From positions 1-64,000 of the forward strand of contig FNCM01000004.1 in NCBI GenBank assembly GCA_900100835.1: 64,000 nt of DNA, given 5' to 3'. This document shows positions 50,422 to 58,270 of the stretch, piece after piece. Both the position numbers and the translations under genes were made by a program. A model generated the notes under the pieces. That model did no database searches and was not told the DNA's origin. It was given only the letters and a program-made list of their open reading frames with translations. The stretch is from Selenomonas sp. WCT3. GTDB taxonomy: Bacteria > Bacillota > Negativicutes > Selenomonadales > Selenomonadaceae. The number at the start of each line of letters is the position of its first letter. Position 1 is the first letter of the stretch.

Positions 50422-51378
50422 ATGAAGGAACTTATTTCAACGGAGATACATGACATTACCCGGGAAATCATTGCCGACTATGATAAGAAGCGGCATATTG
50501 ACAAGCTGGACGTGTTCAACCAGCCCGATACCAAGGTTATCTATGAACTGATCCAGGAACTCGTACGGGTGGCCTATCCCGGATTTACGAAAGATAAGAG
50601 CTACCGCATTTACGACATCCGCAACAACCTTTCGATGGTCATCGAGGATATTGCTTTCCGCCTCAACAAGCAGATTGCCATTGCCCTGCGCTATGGGGAA
50701 CATCCCGATGAGGAAAAACTGGAGGCGACGCGGCTGGAGGCCCAGAAAATCACGCTGGCATTCCTGCGCCGCATCCCGGAAATCCGCGAATATCTGGCCA
50801 CTGATGTGGAGGCGGTCTTCGATGGCGATCCTGCGGCCGAAAGTGCCGATGAAATCATCTTTGCCTATCCGGGGCTCTATGCCATCACGATTTTCCGTTT
50901 TGCCCATGTGCTTTATGAGCTCGGCGTGCCGGTGATACCGCGCATCATGACGGAGCTGGCCCACAGCAAGACAGGCATCGATATCAACCCAGGGGCAAAG
51001 ATTGGCAAATACTTCATGATCGACCATGGCACGGGCATCGTCATCGGCGAGACCACGGAAATCGGCGAACACGTCAAGGTTTACCAGGGGGTGACGCTGG
51101 GAGCGCTGTCGACTTCGGGGGGACGCAAGCTGTTCAACAAGAAGCGTCATCCGACCATCGAGGATCATGTGACAATCTACTCGGGAGCATCGATCCTCGG
51201 CGGCGATACAGTCATTGGCCGCGGTTCGGTTATCGGCGGCAATGTATTTTTGACGAAGTCCATTGCACCGGATACGAAGGTCAGTGTCAAGAATCAGGAG
51301 CTTCGCTACAATCAGGGGCGCCGGGAGATACAGGAAGTAGAAGCAGACCCCGATGCGGCTTGGTTCTATGTAATTTAA
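50422..51378 (+). CDS. cysE: Serine O-acetyltransferase (EpsC/CysE type)
   Basis: 318 residues from ATG 50422 (AGAGG upstream). The frame is open further upstream across the promoter and attenuator, but those codons are not plausible. A helical N-terminal domain is followed by a left-handed beta helix (about 190-300): HSKTGIDINPGAKIGKYFMIDHGTGIVIGETTEIG, VYQGVTLGA and GASILGGDTVIGRGSVIGGNVFLTKS. It makes O-acetylserine for cysteine synthesis. It is longer than E. coli CysE (273). No cysK is in the window. Confidence 0.92.
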   Translation: MKELISTEIHDITREIIADYDKKRHIDKLDVFNQPDTKVIYELIQELVRVAYPGFTKDKSYRIYDIRNNLSMVIEDIAFRLNKQIAIALRYGEHPDEEKLEATRLEAQKITLAFLRRIPEIREYLATDVEAVFDGDPAAESADEIIFAYPGLYAITIFRFAHVLYELGVPVIPRIMTELAHSKTGIDINPGAKIGKYFMIDHGTGIVIGETTEIGEHVKVYQGVTLGALSTSGGRKLFNKKRHPTIEDHVTIYSGASILGGDTVIGRGSVIGGNVFLTKSIAPDTKVSVKNQELRYNQGRREIQEVEADPDAAWFYVI

Positions 51379-51388
51379 GAGGAAAAGC

Positions 51389-51425
51389 AACTCCGCTGGC
51401 TCGGTATGGGGCCAGCGGAGTTTAT
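51389..51425 (+). terminator. Terminator after cysE
   Basis: AACTCCGCTGGC and GCCAGCGGAGTT form a 12-bp stem with a 10-base loop. Only a short T run follows. Confidence 0.75.
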
Positions 51426-51505
51426 AGTTTTGGGGAGTGGGGGCGAGGCGTTGCCGCGAATTTGAATCCGCAAACTTCTCACATAAATGAGAACAAAATA
51501 TTCAT

Positions 51506-51544
51506 ATTATACATATTGACTATGTATGTATAATGTGATATAGT
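51506..51544 (+). promoter_or_regulatory. yeiH-family gene promoter with overlapping palindrome
   Basis: TTGACT (51516-51521), a 17-base spacer and TATAGT (51539-51544). ATTATACATA (51506-51515) and TATGTATAAT (51525-51534) are exact inverted repeats flanking the -35, consistent with an operator. Confidence 0.65.
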
Positions 51545-51576
51545 ATCAACAACGATAGGAACTGACCAAAAAATTG

Positions 51577-51632
51577 GAGGTTCCAAGGACATACAGCTTT
51601 GGGCTGGCTATGTCCTTGGAACCTCTTTTTTG
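51577..51632 (+). terminator. Leader terminator (attenuator) before the YeiH-family gene
   Basis: GAGGTTCCAAGGACATA (51577-51593) pairs perfectly with TATGTCCTTGGAACCTC (51609-51625), followed by TTTTTTG. It lies between promoter and gene, so it can only regulate expression of that gene. Confidence 0.82.
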
Positions 51633-51695
51633 TTTCTATTCGCACTTATCGTTATTATTTGTCAGGGTTAATTGGTAAGAAAGGAGCTGATTGGT

Positions 51696-53180
51696 ATGAC
51701 GGCAGAACCACATGAACTGCTCGTACAGAAGCCGGGCTTTTTCCAGAGTGAAGATTGGTGGGCCGTATGGCTGGGGCTTTTGATCGTTGCCTTGGGGGCA
51801 GGACAGGCCGCAGGTGTTGACCTTTTGGGATGGGTCGCCAAGTACAATGTCTGGTCGGATATCGGCAAGGCCGTGGCCCCGAATTCCAAGGATTTTGCTT
51901 TCCTCGGGGGCTTTGGCTCGATGCTGGCGACATATTTGTTCCTGCTCATCCTCACGACGGCGGGAGCGTACTTCATGGGAAGTTCGGTCAAGCGCTTTGT
52001 GGCCGGTTTTACGATTCTCTACTGGGTAACAGTGGCTGCTAATACTGCGGGAAACTTTGCGTATCTGGCAGCTACGCCGAACAATCTGGAGAAGTTTGGC
52101 ATCGGCTGGTCGTTGGGGCTCGGTGAGCTGGGCTTTGTCATTGCCTTGGTGTTGGGGCTTATCATTGGAAATTTTTTTCCGAAGGCTGCGGCCTTTTTGT
52201 CTACGGCTGCCAAGCCGGAGTGGTACATCAAAACGGGTATTGTCATTCTGGGTATGACGATTGCCATCAAGACCGTCGGGGCAATGGGACTGGCAAGCAC
52301 GGTCATCTTCCGCGGCATCTGCGCGGTGGTGGAGGCTTATCTGATTTATTGGCCGGTGGTCTATATCATTGCCCGCAAGTTCTTCAAGTTTACGCCGGAA
52401 TGGGCGGCACCGATGGCTTCGGGGATTTCCATCTGCGGTGTGGCCGCAGCGATTGCCACGGGCAGTGCCATTCGGGCCAGAGCAATCGTGCCGACGGTGC
52501 TTTCCTCGGTCATTATCGTATTCGTAGCGGTGGAGCTATTGATCCTGCCGTGGATTGCCACCACGTTCTTTGCGGATGATCCGCTGGTGGCTGGCGCCTG
52601 GATGGGCCTGGCCGTCAAGAGTGATGGCGGTGCCATTGCCTCTGGGGCCATCACCGATTCGCTGATCCGCGCTAAAGCCTTGGCTGAGTATGGCGTGAAC
52701 TATCAGGAGGGCTGGACGCTGATGGCGGCCACTACGGCGAAGGTGTTCATCGATGTGTTTATCGGTATTTGGGCCTTCGTGCTGGCTGTTGTCTGGTCTG
52801 TCTATCAGATCGGTACCAAACGCAGCGAAGGCAAATCCTACCAGGTTTCCTTCCGCGAGATTGGCGACCGTTTCCCGAAATTCCTGATTGGTTTTCTCGT
52901 GGTATTTGGTGGTGTGTTCCTCTGGGGAATCACGAATCCCGATATCGTAAAAGCCGCTGGGGCTGGTGCCGGACAGGCAAACCTCTTGCGCAGTATCTTC
53001 TTTGGCCTTTGCTTCTTTTCCATTGGCCTCATTACCAATGTGCGCAAGCTTTGGGCCGAAGGACTTGGCCGCATCGTCGGTGTCTATGCCCTTGCGCTAT
53101 TCGGCTTTATCCTCTGGGTAGGCCTTGGCATTTCGTATCTGTTCTACCATGGCATCCTGCCGCCGGTGGTTGCTTCGTAA
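51696..53180 (+). CDS. YeiH-family putative sulfate exporter/transporter
   Basis: 494 residues from ATG 51696 (AAGGAG upstream) with 11-13 membrane segments. Family features are KTGIVILGMTIAIKTVGAMGL, ASGISICGVAAAIATGSAIRARAIVPT, KSDGGAIASGAITDSLIRAKAL and TAKVFIDVFIGIWAFVLAVVWS. The family (UPF0324, YeiH) is annotated as putative sulfate exporters; a YeiH relative in enteric bacteria is controlled by a LysR-type regulator. The sulfur context supports a sulfur oxyanion as substrate, but transport is not proven. A 62-residue membrane protein follows after 19 bases. Confidence 0.85.
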   Translation: MTAEPHELLVQKPGFFQSEDWWAVWLGLLIVALGAGQAAGVDLLGWVAKYNVWSDIGKAVAPNSKDFAFLGGFGSMLATYLFLLILTTAGAYFMGSSVKRFVAGFTILYWVTVAANTAGNFAYLAATPNNLEKFGIGWSLGLGELGFVIALVLGLIIGNFFPKAAAFLSTAAKPEWYIKTGIVILGMTIAIKTVGAMGLASTVIFRGICAVVEAYLIYWPVVYIIARKFFKFTPEWAAPMASGISICGVAAAIATGSAIRARAIVPTVLSSVIIVFVAVELLILPWIATTFFADDPLVAGAWMGLAVKSDGGAIASGAITDSLIRAKALAEYGVNYQEGWTLMAATTAKVFIDVFIGIWAFVLAVVWSVYQIGTKRSEGKSYQVSFREIGDRFPKFLIGFLVVFGGVFLWGITNPDIVKAAGAGAGQANLLRSIFFGLCFFSIGLITNVRKLWAEGLGRIVGVYALALFGFILWVGLGISYLFYHGILPPVVAS

Positions 53181-53199
53181 ATAGAAAGGATGAAATATC

Positions 53200-53388
53200 A
53201 TGAGTGATCTTGCCATCAAAAACAGGGCTGCAGATTTGGAAGTCCGCGGTTATGAAGAGCATCCGGAACTTATCCAGCAGAATGCAGAATGGACGGATCT
53301 TTCGCCCGTTGAGGTGAAACTCTGCGGGATATCGCTGGGATTAGGCCTGATTTTATTAGGCGTGTTCCTGTATGTCTTCCGGGGCTGA
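53200..53388 (+). CDS. Small single-segment membrane protein linked to the YeiH-family gene
   Basis: 62 residues. A polar, acidic N-terminal half (about 1-36) precedes one membrane segment (KLCGISLGLGLILLGVFLYVF, about 41-60). I recognise no family. It begins 19 bases after the transporter stop, with GAAAGGAT upstream, and ends before a strong terminator, so it is in the same transcript. It may be an accessory subunit. Confidence 0.7.
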   Translation: MSDLAIKNRAADLEVRGYEEHPELIQQNAEWTDLSPVEVKLCGISLGLGLILLGVFLYVFRG

Positions 53389-53400
53389 TAGCGGTTGAGG

Positions 53401-53444
53401 ACACAAAGAGGGGACTGTTGCATGCAACAGTCCCCTCTTTGTGT
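53401..53444. terminator. Bidirectional terminator
   Basis: A 20-bp perfect stem, ACACAAAGAGGGGACTGTTG with CAACAGTCCCCTCTTTGTGT, and a CATG loop. It separates convergent genes. Confidence 0.85.
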
Positions 53445-53477
53445 ATTATTCCAGTCATTGGATATGGCGGGGGGATT

Positions 53478-53489
53478 TTGACCGGTTAA
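53478..53489. repeat. TTGACCGGTTAA, variant of the TTGACnnGTCAA palindrome
   Basis: It lies between the terminator above and the end of the - strand secreted-protein gene. One base differs from TTGACCGGTCAA. Confidence 0.5.
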
Positions 53490-54049
53490 AAATAAATATG
53501 GGACAGGTCAAGCAGCCCGTCTTTGAGCAGATGGGTAAATTCCGGTTCAGAAATATTTTGGGCGTAGGCGGAGAACAGCATGCCGTCCTGTTGCCAATAG
53601 GCGGCATAACCTTCGTGGTAAGCTGCCGATTCGGCCGGAACTTTCGCCAAGAATACCGTCGTGTCGTCGATATTCCGCTGTATCCATTTTACGCCGTAGA
53701 TACCGCTGATGTCCTTGGTTTGCTGGCGCTTGGCCGGCGAGGTACGCAGGGTCAGTGTTTTGTTCGTTTCCCCGTCACGGGCATAGCGGATATCCACTGT
53801 ATTTTTGCTGATAACAAAAGCATTGGTGACATGATAGCCGGAGATTTCGGGCAGGTACAGTGGGGTAAAACCAGCGGCTTTGGCTGCCTCCTGGACGGTG
53901 GCGTATTCCACCATGGGATTTGGCATGCCGACGGCTGGTGCAGTTTTCTGGGCATGGGCACTGGTCAGAAAGCTGCCAGAAGCGAGCAGGCAGGTGGCAA
54001 GGGCCAAGGCGGCCTGTTTGTTTTGGCTGGAAAAATTTTTGGGAATCAT
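53486..54049 (-). CDS. Secreted protein of unknown function, DUF4367-like
   Basis: 187 residues from ATG 54049 (AAGGAG 8 bases upstream; an in-frame GTG at 54058 abuts that site). A long signal peptide ends at SAHAQ (about 32). The mature part has VQEAAKAAGFTPLYLPEISGY, then VDIRYARDGETNKTLTLRTSP and AYWQQDGMLFSAYAQ, a pattern like the DUF4367/lipoprotein-carrier-like domain of anti-sigma and envelope proteins. The role is unknown. It stands alone on the - strand. Confidence 0.7.
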   Translation of the reverse strand: MIPKNFSSQNKQAALALATCLLASGSFLTSAHAQKTAPAVGMPNPMVEYATVQEAAKAAGFTPLYLPEISGYHVTNAFVISKNTVDIRYARDGETNKTLTLRTSPAKRQQTKDISGIYGVKWIQRNIDDTTVFLAKVPAESAAYHEGYAAYWQQDGMLFSAYAQNISEPEFTHLLKDGLLDLSHIYF

Positions 54050-54154
54050 AGGAGTCACTCCTTTTGGATAAAAAGCATTTTCTACGTCCGATTATAGCAT
54101 AATAGTTGATGAAGTCAATATTTTTAACGTGGACAATATAAGATTTGTTTGTGG

Positions 54155-54183
54155 TTGACGGTTTTTTCTGGCTATTGTACGAT
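54155..54183 (+). promoter_or_regulatory. Promoter of the TRIC-like gene
   Basis: TTGACG (54155-54160), a 17-base spacer and TACGAT (54178-54183), 29 bases before the ATG. Confidence 0.6.
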
Positions 54184-54212
54184 AGGGACAGAGGGATAAA
54201 GGAGTTTTTGCT

Positions 54213-54884
54213 ATGGATAGTTTGACCTGGGTGGTTTTTGATATTATGGGCACCGTCGCCTTTGCTGTATCGGGGGCGATGGTAGCCATTGACAAGCGAA
54301 TGGATGTGTTCGGCGTAATCGTATTGGCCCTGCTCACCGCCGTGGGTGGTGGCATGGTTCGCGACGTGCTGGCTGGCATAACGCCGCCGATGGCCTTATG
54401 TGATATTACGGATTTTATGCTGGCGATTATTACGGCGCTGTTTATTTCCTGGGGCTATACCAGATGGCCCATATCCCATCGCAATTTGCAGCGGTTTTTG
54501 CTGCTCTACAATATTTGTGACACCATCGGTTTGGCGTCCTTTACGATTACGGGCATGCTGACTGGATTGGGCCGTGAGTACGGCAATCCCTATGTTCTGC
54601 CAGTATTGCTGGGGGTCATTACCGCGGTGGGCGGTGGTGTTTTGCGGGACGTCATGGCGCGGCGCATGCCGGTGGTCCTGTATAAGGATATTTATGCCAC
54701 AGCGTCTTTGGCAGGGGCTTTGGTGTCGTGCTTGCTTTATCCTTATATCGGAATCCTAGGCATGTCGTGGCTGTGTTTTGTCCTCGTTATCCTTTTGCGG
54801 GCAGGGGCTCTTCGCTACGATTGGCATCTATTCCATCCGCGTCCGGGAAAAAAATTTGGTGGGGAAAAGGAAACTAAGCAATAG
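54213..54884 (+). CDS. TRIC/UPF0126-family membrane protein (YicG/YadS-like)
   Basis: 223 residues with seven membrane segments in two similar halves. Each half has the family motif: TAVGGGMVRDVLAGITPP and TAVGGGVLRDVMARRMPV. TRIC proteins are trimeric cation channels, and bacterial members have been linked to glycine uptake, so the substrate is open. AAAGGAG precedes the ATG. The C-terminus is polar. It is a single gene with its own promoter. Confidence 0.9.
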   Translation: MDSLTWVVFDIMGTVAFAVSGAMVAIDKRMDVFGVIVLALLTAVGGGMVRDVLAGITPPMALCDITDFMLAIITALFISWGYTRWPISHRNLQRFLLLYNICDTIGLASFTITGMLTGLGREYGNPYVLPVLLGVITAVGGGVLRDVMARRMPVVLYKDIYATASLAGALVSCLLYPYIGILGMSWLCFVLVILLRAGALRYDWHLFHPRPGKKFGGEKETKQ

Positions 54885-54888
54885 ATTC

Positions 54889-54918
54889 TTGATTTAGGGA
54901 CAGCAGCTATATTATAAT
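54889..54918 (+). promoter_or_regulatory. Promoter of the 54-residue coiled-coil gene
   Basis: TTGATT (54889-54894), an 18-base spacer and TATAAT (54913-54918), 54 bases before the ATG. Confidence 0.6.
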
Positions 54919-54972
54919 ATGATTGGAATTAAGAATTAGCAATCGCAAACAATCCGAAAGCGGGGCTGCTTT

Positions 54973-55137
54973 ATGGAACAAGATTTGTTGTCAAGTTATG
55001 CATTACTTTATGCGAAACTGGTTCAGCTCAGAGAAGAAGTCGAGTCGTTGCAGGAAGAAGAAGCGCTTTTTCAAGAGGAAATGAATAGCAAAGCCGATGA
55101 ATGGGACGAGTCCTGTTTTTCGATGAACCGTTTATGA
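54973..55137 (+). CDS. Small acidic coiled-coil protein
   Basis: 54 residues, beginning MEQDLLSSYALLYAKLVQLR with a continuous heptad-like helix LREEVESLQEEEALFQEEM and ending SCFSMNRL. It is strongly acidic. I recognise no family. Support for a real gene: it lies exactly between a good promoter and a strong terminator, with no other frame to explain the transcript. Against: the Shine-Dalgarno site (GCGGGG) is weak. It could be a regulator that binds a partner by coiled coil. Confidence 0.6.
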   Translation: MEQDLLSSYALLYAKLVQLREEVESLQEEEALFQEEMNSKADEWDESCFSMNRL

Positions 55138-55155
55138 TTTTGCCGCAGAAATGGT

Positions 55156-55205
55156 CTGCCTGCCCTTGACCGGTCAATTTGACTAGTCAAGGGCAGGCAG
55201 TTTTT
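55156..55205 (+). terminator. Terminator whose loop holds two TTGACnnGTCAA palindromes
   Basis: CTGCCTGCCCTTGAC (55156-55170) pairs with GTCAAGGGCAGGCAG (55186-55200), then TTTTTG. TTGACCGGTCAA (55166-55177) and TTGACTAGTCAA (55179-55190) form the top of the stem and the loop. Confidence 0.88.
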
Positions 55206-55224
55206 GTCATTTGCCGTCAGTTGC

Positions 55225-55253
55225 TTGACGATTTGAGTTTGGGTGCGTATGAT
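55225..55253 (+). promoter_or_regulatory. Promoter of the 260-residue unknown gene
   Basis: TTGACG (55225-55230), a 17-base spacer and TATGAT (55248-55253). Confidence 0.65.
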
Positions 55254-55318
55254 GTAGTAGGAGAATTCATATGGATTGATTGAACCGGTCTGTATTGTGA
55301 TAGGAGGCAAGCGAAAGA

Positions 55319-56101
55319 TTGCTGGAGAAACTGACTTTTTTGATGGAGGAATACTCGCTGAAGGTTGAACTGGTGTTCAAAGATCGTCAGCTGTATTATC
55401 GCGTGAGCAAGGGCAGTGAAGAGGAAAAAGCACCGATGCAGGTGCTGGAAGGCGGCCGCCGTTGGCTGCGCCGACTGGAAAAGCTTCATCTGCCTTCCTG
55501 GCGGGCAAGCTATCAGCCGGAGACGCCACCGGAAGTGCATCACCTTTGGCGGTTGGCATTTAAAGATTCGAAAGTTGGTATGCGCCGCATTGTGGGGGAT
55601 CAGGCCTATCCGGGAAGCTGGGCAGCTTTTATCGATTTGATGAACGACATTCCCGGGGTAGAACTCCATCGGGTAAAACAGCTGGAGCAGGTATCGTTGA
55701 TCCTTCAGGATACGATGGAAAATCAGGGCGGCAATATCTATTTGCCGAAGCAAAAGCAGCTGGCCCTTACGGAGAAACTCATCATCAACCGTGGCAAGCA
55801 TATTTTGGTATTCACGCGTCATAAACAGGGCGTGGGGACAGAGCGCCATGCTTTTGATTCGGCGCGCAATGTGCCGCTGTTGTTGGAACGAATTGCAGCT
55901 CAAGCGGCTAGGTTCGGCATTCAGTCGGATACGATTGCGGATGATTTCCTGCCGCAGGTAGAGTGGAAGCTGGTCTGGCACGATGGCACTGAAGACAGTG
56001 GCAGCTATACGATGCGAGGTGAAGACATGCCCGAGGCTTGGAAAGAGTTCATGCATGAGATCGAACTGTTTACGGGAAATGTCCGGGGCAGGATTTTTTA
56101 A
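55319..56101 (+). CDS. Unknown 260-residue cytosolic protein
   Basis: The start is TTG at 55319, 11 bases after AGGAGG; an ATG at 55340 (MEEYSLKV) lacks a site. I do not recognise the family. The protein is mixed alpha/beta and basic, with no signal peptide or membrane segment. Notable parts are RRWLRRLEKLHLPSW, KVGMRRIVGDQAYPGSWAAFIDLM, TEKLIINRGKHILVFTRHKQGVGTERHAF and a C-terminal WKLVWHDGTEDSGSYTMRGEDMPEAW. The segment with several basic residues could bind nucleic acid or phosphate, but this is only a guess. It has its own promoter and a hairpin after it. Confidence 0.75.
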   Translation: MLEKLTFLMEEYSLKVELVFKDRQLYYRVSKGSEEEKAPMQVLEGGRRWLRRLEKLHLPSWRASYQPETPPEVHHLWRLAFKDSKVGMRRIVGDQAYPGSWAAFIDLMNDIPGVELHRVKQLEQVSLILQDTMENQGGNIYLPKQKQLALTEKLIINRGKHILVFTRHKQGVGTERHAFDSARNVPLLLERIAAQAARFGIQSDTIADDFLPQVEWKLVWHDGTEDSGSYTMRGEDMPEAWKEFMHEIELFTGNVRGRIF

Positions 56102-56118
56102 CGGCGAAAAAACCAAAA

Positions 56119-56150
56119 AGGGCGTCTCCAGTTGTCAGCGGAGACGCCCT
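56119..56150. terminator. GC-rich hairpin after the unknown gene
   Basis: AGGGCGTCTCC and GGAGACGCCCT form an 11-bp stem with a 10-base loop. No T tract follows on the + strand. Confidence 0.6.
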
Positions 56151-56477
56151 ATAATTGACAAAATCACTAACTAATATTCGCAACAAAATCGCGAAATCCT
56201 CCTTTTTCTGCCAGGATAAAAAAATAAAGCAAAAGGCGCCAGAATGGGGCGAAAAAGGCTTGCTTTTGAAATTTTGAAGTGCTATTATATTAGCCAAGGG
56301 ATAGGCAGACAAATGAGATGCATCCCACTCAGGAAAAATTTTCGCAAGTACGACAGCAAGGATTGTGCTTGGTGTGAAAAATTCCTTGCATAAGGGCTTC
56401 GCGGTTCGTGGATGAGGGCGGGGCTCTTTTTCTATGCAATTTTGCTGTCCGGGCGAGGTCGCAAAGGAGCGATGTTT
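56151..56477 (+). other. Long non-coding stretch with probable promoter and structured RNA
   Basis: No gene is seen in the first 110 bases, which are A-rich. A likely promoter is TTGCTT (56260-56265), 17 bases, TATTAT (56283-56288). The RNA from it would fold: AGCC near 56292 can pair with GGCT near 56429, CATCCCAC (about 56320) with GTGGATG (about 56412), and GCAAGGA (56358) with TCCTTGC (56384), followed by CTTTTTC near 56432. It could be a free small RNA or the leader of the next gene. Confidence 0.45.
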
Positions 56478-57035
56478 ATGTATACGTTGGCAGGAAATGA
56501 ATTTCAGGGAATCTCGCCGCAGATTCATCAGGAGGCCTTTGTGGCGCCCCAGGTATTTGTGGCAGGGGATGTGCGGGTGGCAAAATACGCCAGCCTTTGG
56601 CCTGGGGTGGTGGCCCGCGGGGATGTGAACTACATCTCGGTGGGGGAATGTTCCAATGTACAGGATCTTGCCTGCCTCCACGTGGCCGATGACCATCCCT
56701 GCCTGATTGGGGATTACGTGACCATCGGTCATGGGGCTGTGGTTCATGGCTGCGAAATAGAGGACCATGTACTCATTGGCATGAATGCCACGGTGCTGAC
56801 CGGGGCGAAAATTGGCCGCGGGTCAATCATTGCCGCTGGGGCGCTGGTCCGTGAAAATGAAGTAATTCCGCCAAATTCGCTGGTGGTGGGGGTGCCGGGA
56901 AAAGTGGTGCGAACCCAGGACCGCATGGAGAGTATCCACGCCCAGGCTATCAAATACAAATGCGAATGGGCCATTGGCTATGGCGTCAAACCGGACATCG
57001 GCGGGGAACTTTATCACGGCGAAACAATTATTTGA
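56478..57035 (+). CDS. Gamma-carbonic-anhydrase-like hexapeptide protein
   Basis: 185 residues from ATG 56478, 9 bases after AAAGGAG (the ATG at 56472 is too close). The beta-helix family pattern is APQVFVAGDVRVAKYASLWPGVVARGDVNYISVGECSNVQDLACLHV, then GDYVTIGHGAVVHGCEIEDHVLIGMNATVLTGAKIGRGSIIAAGALV. The three Zn-binding His of the family fit CLHV, GHGAVVHG. Many members (YrdA, PaaY) lack proven carbonic anhydrase activity. It is probably monocistronic, behind a long leader. Confidence 0.87.
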   Translation: MYTLAGNEFQGISPQIHQEAFVAPQVFVAGDVRVAKYASLWPGVVARGDVNYISVGECSNVQDLACLHVADDHPCLIGDYVTIGHGAVVHGCEIEDHVLIGMNATVLTGAKIGRGSIIAAGALVRENEVIPPNSLVVGVPGKVVRTQDRMESIHAQAIKYKCEWAIGYGVKPDIGGELYHGETII

Positions 57036-57078
57036 TTTGGGGGATGAAAGCCCTATTTCCTGCTGGTTTATTTTTCGG

Positions 57079-57084
57079 TATAAT
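57079..57084 (+). promoter_or_regulatory. -10 element
   Basis: TATAAT at 57079-57084, 36 bases before the next ATG. The -35 region (TTTCCT at 17 bp) is weak. Confidence 0.4.
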
Positions 57085-57119
57085 AAAAGTGAAACCAATA
57101 AGGAATGAGGTGAGTATGT

Positions 57120-57485
57120 ATGGAAATCGTATCGATTCCCAATGTGCTCTATAATCCCACGGATCGGATATCGCCCTATCTCATGGGCAAAGCAGGTGTT
57201 GCAAATCCATCAGGGGATGATGGGGCTATTGAAACGCTGCGGGCGCAGAAATTCAATTATCGCTCTCAGATTGCTGAGCTTAATCGCATGGGCGGGGAAG
57301 CTAATGTGGAGAAAATCAGTAATCTTAGTGAGCAGCTGCGCACGGTAGAGGATAAAATCAAAGATGTAGCGGCTGAGCACGTCTTTGGGGAAGCCTTCTC
57401 GGTCAGCATCAGCCCGGAGGCCAGTGCCATGTATGGCGCCATGGTATCCAAGGCTCAAGCGGCAGCCCAGGACAAAATGTTGTAA
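57120..57485 (+). CDS. Unknown 121-residue protein
   Basis: I do not recognise a family. The N-terminus MEIVSIPNVLYNPTDRISPYLMGK is followed by a helical middle (LRAQKFNYRSQIAELNRMGG, then KISNLSEQLRTVEDKIKDVAAEHVFG) with coiled-coil character and a C-terminal stretch SAMYGAMVSKAQAAAQDKML. No signal peptide is seen. The general look resembles small flagellar or surface-structure accessory proteins, but no such genes are near. GAGGTGAG lies 7 bases before the ATG. The gene is monocistronic. Confidence 0.72.
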   Translation: MEIVSIPNVLYNPTDRISPYLMGKAGVANPSGDDGAIETLRAQKFNYRSQIAELNRMGGEANVEKISNLSEQLRTVEDKIKDVAAEHVFGEAFSVSISPEASAMYGAMVSKAQAAAQDKML

Positions 57486-57497
57486 TCACAGAAACGC

Positions 57498-57542
57498 AAA
57501 ATGACCAGTCAAATCTTTGGCGATTTGACTGGTCATTTTTTT
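57498..57542. terminator. Bidirectional terminator made of TTGACnnGTCA-like arms
   Basis: AAATGACCAGTCAAATC (57499-57514 region) pairs with GATTTGACTGGTCATTT (57522 on), with A and T tracts outside. Each arm contains a TGACCAGTCA/TGACTGGTCA unit of the dispersed palindrome family. Confidence 0.88.
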
Positions 57543-58185
57543 ACGAATCGGCAGGGATGGCGATAAGGCTTTCGTCTCCGGTGGTAAGAGCAGCGCGGCC
57601 CGCTGTAAGGTCAGTTAGGGCTGCTTTTACGGTTTCGAGGTTGGCCGGTTCAATTAAAAGGTGCAGGATGACGTTTTCGGCATAGTCTGCTTCAAGACTG
57701 CGAATTTCCTTTTGGCGCATCCAGTGCTCAACGGTGGCCAGCAGGTCGTAGCTGACCACTGCGTTAAGCTGGATGAATGGGGTCATGGCGAGGACTGTGG
57801 CCGCTTCGACGCCGAGAACGGCTGCATGGCTGTAAGCGCGGATGAGTCCGCCGGCGCCGAGCTTGATGCCGCCAAAGTAACGGGTAACTACCACGACGAT
57901 ATTGGTCAGGTCGTTTTTCCGGATGACTTCGAGGATGGGATTGCCGCCGGTGCCCCCTGGTTCGCCGTCATCGTTGGATTTCTGCTTATCGGCGCTTTCG
58001 CCGAGGACATAGGCCGAGCAGTTGTGGCGGGCATCGAAATATTTTTTCTTCATGGCTTGGATGAAGGCGCGAGCCTCTTCTTCGCTGTCAACATGGCGAA
58101 GATGGGTGATGAATTTGGATTTTTGTATTTCGTAAAGGGTTTCGATGGAATCATCGGCTTCCTCGATTGTGCGGTATGGGTTCAT
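57541..58185 (-). CDS. YigZ/IMPACT family protein (UPF0029)
   Basis: 214 residues. The UPF0029 domain (about 15-125) has KSKFITHLRHVDSEEEARAFI, KKYFDARHNCSAYVLG, SNDDGEPGGTGGNPILEVI and VVVTRYFGGIKLGAGGLIRAYSHAA, the family's best conserved block. A C-terminal DUF1949-like domain follows. In E. coli YigZ is linked to translation or nucleic-acid binding, with no settled activity. AGAGGTG precedes the ATG on the - strand. It shares a terminator with the + strand gene before it. Confidence 0.92.
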   Translation of the reverse strand: MNPYRTIEEADDSIETLYEIQKSKFITHLRHVDSEEEARAFIQAMKKKYFDARHNCSAYVLGESADKQKSNDDGEPGGTGGNPILEVIRKNDLTNIVVVVTRYFGGIKLGAGGLIRAYSHAAVLGVEAATVLAMTPFIQLNAVVSYDLLATVEHWMRQKEIRSLEADYAENVILHLLIEPANLETVKAALTDLTAGRAALTTGDESLIAIPADS

Positions 58186-58270
58186 GAAAACACCTCTTTG
58201 GCTGGATTTGTCTCTATTATTATAACCGATTGCTGCCGCTGGGGGTATGGGAAATTTATTTTATAAAACT

